A stretch of DNA of 10,847 nucleotides from Alphaproteobacteria bacterium MarineAlpha3_Bin4 (lineage in GTDB: Bacteria > Pseudomonadota > Alphaproteobacteria > Rhodospirillales > Casp-alpha2). Location of the stretch: the NCBI GenBank assembly GCA_002938045.1, contig PTLJ01000031.1, positions 1 through 10,847 of the forward strand. The letters are read 5' to 3'. Below are positions 4,521 through 10,847 of the stretch, one piece after another; position 1 is the stretch's first letter; every line of letters begins with the position of its first letter. The translations under genes were made by a program, and so were the position numbers. Under the pieces are notes generated by a model that saw nothing but the letters and a program-made list of their open reading frames with translations, made no database searches and was not told the origin of the DNA.

Positions 4521-7500
4521 ATGCGCGATTTCGTAACCCTGCAGCTGAACGGTGAGACGCGTAACATCCGGGGCGTCTCGCCGACCCGCACCCTATTGGA
4601 ATATCTTCGCGAGACCGAGCGCCTCAAGGGGACCAAGGAAGGTTGCGCCGAGGGTGACTGCGGCTCCTGCACAGTGGTCGTTGGGGAGGCGGTAAACGGG
4701 GACGTTCGGTATCGCGCGGTCAACTCTTGCATTCAGTTTTTCGGAATGCTGGAAGGAAAGGCGGTACTGACTGTCGAACACCTGAAGGCGCCGGATGGGC
4801 GGCTGCATCCAATTCAGCAGGCGATGGTCGACGAACACGGCTCGCAATGCGGCTTCTGCACGCCCGGATTTATCACGGCTATGTACGCTGCGTACCTTTC
4901 GGGCGATGTGATGGACACCAACAGTGCAGCGGATCTTTTGGCTGGCAACCTGTGCCGATGCGCCAGCTACGGTCCCATCGCAGCGGCCGTGGCGACCGCG
5001 AAAGGCTATCCGGCGCCCGACTGGGAAGACACCCGGCTTGAAGCCAACAGGCAATGGCTTCTCGACCACGCCGATGGTGAGACGGTCGATTTTTCCGCAG
5101 ATGGTCAACGGTTCCTGTCTCCCGGAACCCTTTACGCCCTGGCCGAGTGCTACGCCGAGAACCCGGACGCAGTACTGGTCTCTGGCGCAACGGATGTGGG
5201 CCTCTGGGTCACGAAGGCCCACCGCAAACTCGGCACCATCATTCACCTTGGTCGTGTCACCGAACTCCAGCGGATCAAGCGAAACGGAGACACGTTGAGC
5301 ATCGGCGCTGGCGTCACCTATACCGACGCGCTTGAAACAATTGCAGAGTTGTTCCCCGACTTCGGTGAGATGACCCGGCGCATTGGCGCAGTCCAGGTCC
5401 GGAACGCCGGCACCATCGGTGGCAACATCGTCACCGGCTCACCCATTGGCGACACGCCGCCAGCGCTGATCTCCCTCAGCGCAACACTGGTTTTGCGGAA
5501 AGGAAATAACACCCGTCGGCTTCCTATCGAGGATTTCTTTATCGATTACGGTAAACAAGATCGCGCGCCCGGTGAATTCCTCCAGGCCATAGAAATTCCG
5601 CTTCCCGGACCCGGTGAGCGGCTTGCCTGCTACAAGGTGAGCAAGCGCTTCGACCAAGACATCACCGCCGTCTGCGGCTGCTTCGACATCAACGTCGAGG
5701 GCGGCAAGGTGTTAGCTGCCCGTATCGCCTTTGGCGGCATGGCCGCCATTCCAAAACGAGCCCGCGCCGTTGAAGCGGCTCTTGAGGGGAACCCCTGGAC
5801 AGCGGAAACTGTAGAAACCGCTCGTGCTGCCTTCACCGACGACTTCACGCCAATCACTGATATGCGGGCGAGCGCCGCCTATCGGCTTGAGACTGCACGC
5901 AATCTCCTTTGCCGCTATTTTGCTGAGAGCAAACGGCCCCTTTCCGAAACTCGTCTCGTCGGTCGAGGTGCGGAACTCGCAGGACGCAGGCGGGAGAGTT
6001 CGTTCAATATCCAGGCTGGCACAAACGACGGTGTCGACGGTGGTATCCGTGACGCTCGACGCCACGACAGCGGCCACAAGCACGTCGCGGGTGAAGCAGT
6101 ATTTGTTGACGATATCCCAACGCCAGTGGACGCGCTCGCCGTTCATATCGCCATGAGTGAACGCGCGCACGCGCGGATAATAGGTATGGACCTCTCGGCG
6201 GTGAAGGCCGCCCCCGGCGTGGTCTCAGTGATCGCCTCCAACGATATTCCGGGTATCAACGACATCAGCCCAGCCATGGGGGACGATCCGCTGTTTGCGG
6301 ACGGCCTCGTCGAATTTGCCGGCCAGTCGCTGTTCGCCGTCGCCGCCGAGAGCATCGAGGCAGCGCGCGCCGCCGCCGCACTTGCCAAAGTCGACTACGA
6401 AGACCTACCTGCTATCGTCACCGTTGATGAGGCGATGGCAACGGAGTCGCTTTTGGAAGCGCCTTACGTTATGGCCCGGGGCGATACGGGGCGGGCTATC
6501 GAAGCAGCGCCGCACAAGCTGAAAGGTCGAATTTACGTGGGCGGCCAGGAGCATTTCTATCTCGAGGGCCAGGCGGCGCTTGCCGTTCCGGGCGAGGACG
6601 GCGACATCACCGTCTATTGCTCGACCCAGCACCCGAGCGAGATCCAGCACACAGTGGCAAAGGTGCTTGGCCTTGCCAATAACTCGGTGACGGTGGAAGT
6701 ACGCCGCATGGGCGGTGGTTTTGGGGGCAAAGAAAGCAACGGCAACCTGCCGGCCGCTACCGCCGCGATCATCGCCCGCCTGACCGGCCACGCAGCCAAG
6801 GTCCGCTACGACCGCGATCAGGACATTATCATCACTGGCAAGCGCCACGACTTTCGCATCGACTACCGAGTGGGCTTCGACAATGATGGCTGCATTCAGG
6901 GAATTGAATTCGACCAGGCGGCCCGCTGCGGCATGTCCTTCGATCTGTCGGTTCCTATCTGCGACCGTGCTATGTTTCACGCCGACAATGCCTATTACCT
7001 GCCTAATGTCAGAATCACGTCGTACCGCTGCAAGACCAACACGGTTTCGAACACCGCATTCCGGGGCTTTGGCGGCCCGCAGGGGATGATTGGCATCGAA
7101 CGGGTCATCGACGAGATCGCCCACTACCTGGGCAAGGACCCGTTGGAGGTCCGGCGCACTAACTTTTACGACCCGAAAGACGCCGTCGGTGAACGCTCTG
7201 TGACGCCCTATGACATGACGGTCGAGGATTGCGTTATCGACGACATCGTGTCGGAACTCCGCGGGAGCGCAGACTACGACCGCCGGCGGGACGAGATCCG
7301 CTCCTGGAACCGGACTAGCGACAATCTCAAGCGCGGCATTGCCCTGACGCCAGTGAAATTCGGCATCTCCTTCACTCTCACATTTCTTAACCAGGCTGGT
7401 GCGTTGGTGCACGTATACAACGACGGGTCCATTCACCTGAATCATGGCGGTACCGAGATGGGCCAGGGTCTCTTCATCAAGGTGGCCCAGGTCGTCGCCG

Positions 7501-8351
7501 AGGCGTTCCAGGTCGATATCGAACGCGTCAAGATCAGCGCCACCAACACCGGTAAGGTGCCCAACACTTCGGCGACTGCCGCGTCATCCGGTTCCGACCT
7601 CAACGGCATGGCGGCAGACGACGCGTGCCGTAAGATCAAGGCGCGACTGAAGGAATTTGCCGCCGAGCGTTGGCAGACCGCGCCGGACGAGGTCCGGTTC
7701 CTGCCCGGCCGGATTCTGGTTGGGGCAGAGGAAATCTCTTTCGACGACTTGGTCGGCGAGGCCTACCGTGCGCGCGTCCAACTCTCCGCGACCGGTTTTT
7801 ATGCGACGCCCAAGATCAGTTGGGATAAGCAACAAGCTAAGGGCCGGCCGTTCTACTATTTTGCCTATGGGGCCGCCGTGACCGAAGCGGCCATCGACAC
7901 GTTAACTGGCGAGAACCGACTTTTGCGTGTCGACATCTTGCACGACCTTGGCAAGTCGTTGAACCCAGCCATCGACCTCGGCCAGATTGAGGGTGGTTTT
8001 ATCCAAGGTGCTGGCTGGCTTACCACAGAGGAGCTTTGGTGGGACGATAAGGGGCAACTCAAGACCCACGCGCCGTCAACCTACAAAATTCCGACGCTCG
8101 GCGACCGGGCGCCGGACATGCGGATTAATATTTGGAGCCGGGGGGAGAATTCCGAGCAGACAATCTACCGTTCGAAGGCTGTTGGCGAGCCGCCGTTGAT
8201 GCTCGGTATTTCGTCCCTGATGGCGTTGTCGGATGCCGTCGCCGCAGTCGGCGAATATGAACGATACCCTCACCTAGACGCCCCAGCGACGCCGGAGTGT
8301 ATTCTCGCTGCAGTAAATCGGGTCCGCCGCCAACCGGAGACAGTGGCATGA
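4521..8351 (+). CDS. xdh: Xanthine dehydrogenase, fused iron-sulfur/FAD and molybdenum subunits
   Basis: This 1276-residue protein oxidises hypoxanthine to xanthine and xanthine to urate, passing electrons from the molybdenum cofactor through two [2Fe-2S] clusters to FAD. Domains run as in animal XDH: a plant-type ferredoxin with Cys42, 47, 50 and 70; a second cluster with Cys110, 113, 145 and 147; an FAD domain with SGATDVGLWVTK (221-232) and NAGTIGGN (295-302); then the large molybdenum domain from about 517. Active-site landmarks match characterised XDHs: Glu738 in GGGFGGKE, Arg848 in AFRGFGGPQ and Glu1223 in VGEPPL, plus KFGISFT (946-952) and GTEMGQGL. In many bacteria these are two genes, xdhA and xdhB; here a roughly 35-residue Arg/Gly-rich linker (about 480-515) joins them. 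Glu738 and Arg848 favour xanthine over aldehyde substrates. The start has GAGGG 9 nt upstream, overlapping the uraH stop. The 3' end overlaps xdhC as ATGA. Confidence 0.96.
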   Translation: MRDFVTLQLNGETRNIRGVSPTRTLLEYLRETERLKGTKEGCAEGDCGSCTVVVGEAVNGDVRYRAVNSCIQFFGMLEGKAVLTVEHLKAPDGRLHPIQQAMVDEHGSQCGFCTPGFITAMYAAYLSGDVMDTNSAADLLAGNLCRCASYGPIAAAVATAKGYPAPDWEDTRLEANRQWLLDHADGETVDFSADGQRFLSPGTLYALAECYAENPDAVLVSGATDVGLWVTKAHRKLGTIIHLGRVTELQRIKRNGDTLSIGAGVTYTDALETIAELFPDFGEMTRRIGAVQVRNAGTIGGNIVTGSPIGDTPPALISLSATLVLRKGNNTRRLPIEDFFIDYGKQDRAPGEFLQAIEIPLPGPGERLACYKVSKRFDQDITAVCGCFDINVEGGKVLAARIAFGGMAAIPKRARAVEAALEGNPWTAETVETARAAFTDDFTPITDMRASAAYRLETARNLLCRYFAESKRPLSETRLVGRGAELAGRRRESSFNIQAGTNDGVDGGIRDARRHDSGHKHVAGEAVFVDDIPTPVDALAVHIAMSERAHARIIGMDLSAVKAAPGVVSVIASNDIPGINDISPAMGDDPLFADGLVEFAGQSLFAVAAESIEAARAAAALAKVDYEDLPAIVTVDEAMATESLLEAPYVMARGDTGRAIEAAPHKLKGRIYVGGQEHFYLEGQAALAVPGEDGDITVYCSTQHPSEIQHTVAKVLGLANNSVTVEVRRMGGGFGGKESNGNLPAATAAIIARLTGHAAKVRYDRDQDIIITGKRHDFRIDYRVGFDNDGCIQGIEFDQAARCGMSFDLSVPICDRAMFHADNAYYLPNVRITSYRCKTNTVSNTAFRGFGGPQGMIGIERVIDEIAHYLGKDPLEVRRTNFYDPKDAVGERSVTPYDMTVEDCVIDDIVSELRGSADYDRRRDEIRSWNRTSDNLKRGIALTPVKFGISFTLTFLNQAGALVHVYNDGSIHLNHGGTEMGQGLFIKVAQVVAEAFQVDIERVKISATNTGKVPNTSATAASSGSDLNGMAADDACRKIKARLKEFAAERWQTAPDEVRFLPGRILVGAEEISFDDLVGEAYRARVQLSATGFYATPKISWDKQQAKGRPFYYFAYGAAVTEAAIDTLTGENRLLRVDILHDLGKSLNPAIDLGQIEGGFIQGAGWLTTEELWWDDKGQLKTHAPSTYKIPTLGDRAPDMRINIWSRGENSEQTIYRSKAVGEPPLMLGISSLMALSDAVAAVGEYERYPHLDAPATPECILAAVNRVRRQPETVA

Positions 8352-9400
8352 AAACAGGTTGGGTCTCGGAACTCGAAGAGATGGTCGCGGTCCACGGTAC
8401 CGTGGTTCGGGTCACCATCATCCGTGCCGACGGTTCGGCGCCACGGGGAGCGGGTACTTCGATGATGGTTGGTGCGAAGGTCTTCGCTGGAACTATCGGC
8501 GGGGGCGCGATGGAACACGAAGCCCTCAAGGCAGCCCGGGCCATGCTGTCGGAGCAGTACGAGAATGTTAGGCCGGTATGGCAGCGGGCAGTGCGCGATT
8601 TCCCGCTTGGCCCCTCTCTTGGGCAATGTTGTGGCGGCTACGTGCAACTGCTTTTCGAGGTGGTGTCGGCGGCAGAAGTCCGGGTGATGACGGCCGCTGC
8701 CAGTGATAATGGGATGGCACTCCATCCCATTGCATCTGGTGAGCCGATGGAATTCGCCCTTGGCCGCAAAGACGATCGGGACGCCTGGCCGCTACCCTTG
8801 CGACGCGCTGTACGCGAGATGATGTCGGGGGCAAAACCTCGCAAGCCTTTCCTTGCTGCCGGATGGTACGCGGAGCCACTGGGGAGGGAACTGGCGCCGC
8901 TCTTCCTCTATGGCGCCGGCCACGTCGGACGGGCGGCGGTTAAGATGCTCCAGGAACTACCATTCGACATTTTCTGGGTGGACATTGATGCCGAACGATT
9001 TCCGGAAGATATTCCGGCGGGCATACGCCGCCTTGTCGCTAACGATCCGGCTCAAGCCGCGCGGTACGCGCCCGCCGGCGCCTGGCACGTGGTTATGACT
9101 TTTTCTCATGCAATCGATTTCGATGTCTGCCGGGAAGTGCTGGCCCGAGGAGATTTCTCCTATCTTGGTGTCATCGCGTCTAAGACCAAGCGGGCGCGGT
9201 TCGTTCGTCGGCTTCGGAATGCGGGGTTGCCGGATGCTTGCATCGTTCGGCTGCATGCACCGATTGGTCTCCCCGGTTTGGAAGCAAAGGAGCCGTCGGT
9301 TATCGCCTTATCACTCGCGGCCGATTTACTCTTCCGTTTGCAGGCAAAAGGGGGTGAGGGGACCTTGCCGCAAACGGAGCAACTTGGGGGACAACCGTGA
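8348..9400 (+). CDS. xdhC: Xanthine dehydrogenase accessory protein XdhC
   Basis: XdhC-type proteins bind the molybdenum cofactor, promote its sulfuration and deliver it to the XDH molybdenum domain; they are not part of the mature enzyme. The 350-residue protein has the N-terminal CoxI/XdhC domain with GSAPRGAGTSM (29-39), GGGAMEHE (51-58) and LGQCCGG (91-97, a conserved Cys pair), and a C-terminal Rossmann-like domain with FLYGAGHVGRA (186-196) and YLGVIASKTKR (272-282). The segment TFSHAIDFD (251-259) has Phe where many relatives have a first His (T-H-x-H). The start is the ATG at 8348 in an ATGA overlap with the xdh stop. The frame is open further upstream to 8297, but that would cut deep into xdh. 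Its position right after xdh fits a dedicated maturation factor made in step with its client. Confidence 0.93.
   Translation: MKTGWVSELEEMVAVHGTVVRVTIIRADGSAPRGAGTSMMVGAKVFAGTIGGGAMEHEALKAARAMLSEQYENVRPVWQRAVRDFPLGPSLGQCCGGYVQLLFEVVSAAEVRVMTAAASDNGMALHPIASGEPMEFALGRKDDRDAWPLPLRRAVREMMSGAKPRKPFLAAGWYAEPLGRELAPLFLYGAGHVGRAAVKMLQELPFDIFWVDIDAERFPEDIPAGIRRLVANDPAQAARYAPAGAWHVVMTFSHAIDFDVCREVLARGDFSYLGVIASKTKRARFVRRLRNAGLPDACIVRLHAPIGLPGLEAKEPSVIALSLAADLLFRLQAKGGEGTLPQTEQLGGQP
9386..9399 (+). promoter_or_regulatory. Ribosome-binding site and GTG start of the ABC ATPase gene
   Basis: GGGGG at 9386-9390 lies 6 nt before a GTG (9397-9399) that overlaps the xdhC stop as GTGA. An in-frame ATG at 9406 would be 15 nt from this site, which is too far, so the GTG is the better start. 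Confidence 0.6.
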
Positions 9401-10847
9401 CCAGCATGCCGCTCGTGCAATTGTCGGGGATCACTAAGCGTTTCCCAGGCGTGCTCGCCAATGACAACGTTGACTTTTCAATCATGCCCGGTGAGGTCCA
9501 CGCGCTTCTGGGAGAGAACGGTGCTGGCAAGTCGACCCTCGTCAAAATAATTTACGGCGTCATGCTCCCGGACGAGGGCAAGATGTACTTCGGTGGCTCG
9601 CCCTACGTACCCCAGCGGCCGTCGGACGCCCGGGCTCACGGGATCGGTATGGTGTTCCAGCATTTCTCGCTGTTTGAGGCGTTGACTGTCGGCGAAAATG
9701 TGGTGCTCGCCATGAATAAGGAGGCGGTTAGCAAGAACTTGGGTCGCCAGATTGTCGAGGTCTCGGAAGCGTACGGTCTCGCGCTCGATCCGACACGATA
9801 CATTGGCTCCCTCTCCGTCGGCGAACGCCAGCGGGTGGAGATTGTCCGCTGCCTTTTGCAAAACCCGCGTCTTCTGATCATGGACGAGCCGACCTCGGTG
9901 CTGACGCCGCAGGAGGTGGATGTGCTTTTCGAGACCCTCAGGAAGTTGTCGTCCGAGGGATGTTCGATCCTCTACATTTCCCACAAGCTCGACGAAATAC
10001 GGATGCTTTGCGACCGTGCGACCGTGCTCCGTTCCGGCAAGGTCGTCGCCGATTGCAACCCCCGACAGGAAACTGCGAAAAGCCTAGCCGAGATGATGAT
10101 CGGCACGTCCCTCAGTTTCCCCCAACACGAAGAAGCAGACCTCGGCGAGGAACGGCTGGTGGTTGAGGGACTTAGTGTGGCAAGCGACGATCCGCTTGGG
10201 GTTAATCTCGCGGACATCTCGTTTTCGGTTTGTGCTGGAGAGATCCTTGGAATTGCTGGCGTCGCCGGCAACGGACAGATTGAATTGATGGAAGCGCTGA
10301 CTGGCGAACGAAAGACGGCAGACGATGTCGTTTGCATCGACGGCCAGCCCACCGGACTCCAGGGGCCAACGGAACGCCGTCGCCGTGGCATGTGCTCGGT
10401 TCCGGAGGAACGGTTAGGTCACGGCGCCGTGCCGGACATGTCAATTTGGGAGAACACCATCTTGTCTGCCCGTACCCGCAAGGGCATGGAGAAAAACGGT
10501 TTCCTGAAGCGCGACGTCGCCTACAATTTTGGCCGCGAAGTGGTTCAAAAGTTCAATGTTAAGACTGCCGGCATCGAACACGCAGCAAGCAGTTTGTCCG
10601 GTGGTAATCTCCAGAAGTTCATCGTTGGCCGCGAGATCCTCCAAACCCCGACAGTACTGGTCATTCTTCAGCCGACCTGGGGGCTCGATGCAGCGGCGGC
10701 CATTGACATCCGTCGGGCGCTTCAGGAACTCGCTAAGGGTGGCGCCGCGATCCTCGTTATTTCCCAGGACCTCGACGAACTGATAGAAATTTCCACCAAT
10801 TTTGCGGTGATGTCGGAGGGACGGCTTTCGGAGCCGCGTCCAACCGG
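9397..10847 (+). CDS. ABC importer ATPase with two nucleotide-binding domains, nucleoside/sugar type (partial, 3' end outside)
   Basis: The visible 483 codons cover nearly all of a tandem ATPase of the sugar/nucleoside importer class, like those paired with BMP-family lipoproteins and two permeases. Domain 1 is complete: Walker A GENGAGKST (39-47), Q-loop Gln88 in VFQH, signature LSVGERQR (139-146), Walker B LLIMDEP (159-165) and H-loop His196. Domain 2 has a degenerate Walker A, GVAGNGQIEL (288-297), lacking the GKS/T core, a kept signature LSGGN (400-404), and QPTWGLD (425-431) in place of D-E-P after Walker B. Such asymmetry is normal in this class. The frame is open to the last base; permease genes should follow outside the window. 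Because it is joined to xdhC by a GTGA overlap, import of a purine base or nucleoside is the best guess, but a sugar importer cannot be excluded. Confidence 0.9.
   Translation, partial: MTSMPLVQLSGITKRFPGVLANDNVDFSIMPGEVHALLGENGAGKSTLVKIIYGVMLPDEGKMYFGGSPYVPQRPSDARAHGIGMVFQHFSLFEALTVGENVVLAMNKEAVSKNLGRQIVEVSEAYGLALDPTRYIGSLSVGERQRVEIVRCLLQNPRLLIMDEPTSVLTPQEVDVLFETLRKLSSEGCSILYISHKLDEIRMLCDRATVLRSGKVVADCNPRQETAKSLAEMMIGTSLSFPQHEEADLGEERLVVEGLSVASDDPLGVNLADISFSVCAGEILGIAGVAGNGQIELMEALTGERKTADDVVCIDGQPTGLQGPTERRRRGMCSVPEERLGHGAVPDMSIWENTILSARTRKGMEKNGFLKRDVAYNFGREVVQKFNVKTAGIEHAASSLSGGNLQKFIVGREILQTPTVLVILQPTWGLDAAAAIDIRRALQELAKGGAAILVISQDLDELIEISTNFAVMSEGRLSEPRPT

Noticed and set aside
4593..5246. 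217-codon minus-strand open frame opposite the XDH iron-sulfur domain
   Set aside because: The plus strand here carries eight correctly placed cluster cysteines; the antisense translation shows no family features.
6405..7445. 346-codon open frame on the minus strand, antisense to xdh
   Set aside because: It lies wholly inside the strongly conserved molybdenum domain of XDH. Its translation is rich in Val, Ala, Arg and Asp without any family motif, as expected from the complementary frame of GC-rich codons.

Overview
The window looks like a chromosomal piece of a GC-rich proteobacterium, most likely an alphaproteobacterium. That assignment is inferred from gene order, GC-rich codon use and protein style, not from a marker gene. 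The core is a purine-catabolism locus at about 3.4-10.8 kb, flanked on the left by a less coherent stretch.

Left part (1-1420). A divalent-metal-dependent O-methyltransferase lies on the minus strand (159-821) and is visibly more AT-rich than the rest. Next come about 200 bp of AT-rich non-coding DNA. On the plus strand (1021-1305) is the orphan C-terminal piece of an aldehyde dehydrogenase whose catalytic part is missing. The piece marks an old deletion or rearrangement junction.

Minus-strand cluster (1421-3973). In transcription order it holds a purine-type phosphoribosyltransferase, a type II haloacid-dehalogenase-like HAD hydrolase, and a class III (CaiB/BaiF) CoA-transferase. The last two overlap by 14 bp and are probably translationally coupled. 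A 101-bp gap with two short inverted repeats separates the phosphoribosyltransferase from the HAD gene.

Divergent control region (3974-4154). These 181 bp separate the phosphoribosyltransferase from the plus-strand operon. They contain an AT-rich patch with a perfect TATAAT on the minus strand.

Plus-strand operon (4155 to beyond 10847). It encodes 5-hydroxyisourate hydrolase (uraH), then a xanthine dehydrogenase whose iron-sulfur/FAD and molybdenum halves are fused into one 1276-residue protein, then the maturation factor XdhC, then a double-domain ABC-importer ATPase of the sugar/nucleoside (BMP-associated) type that runs off the right edge. Junctions are very tight: 12 bp, ATGA and GTGA.

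Together the genes suggest uptake of a purine or nucleoside (ABC importer), oxidation of hypoxanthine/xanthine to urate (XDH, matured by XdhC) and hydrolysis of 5-hydroxyisourate (UraH). The divergent phosphoribosyltransferase offers the competing salvage route. No urate oxidase or OHCU decarboxylase gene is inside the window. I saw no tRNA, rRNA, CRISPR array, insertion sequence or convincing rho-independent terminator. I did not find a clearly new biological system; the most notable items are the fused XDH, the truncated ALDH and the repeat inside uraH.
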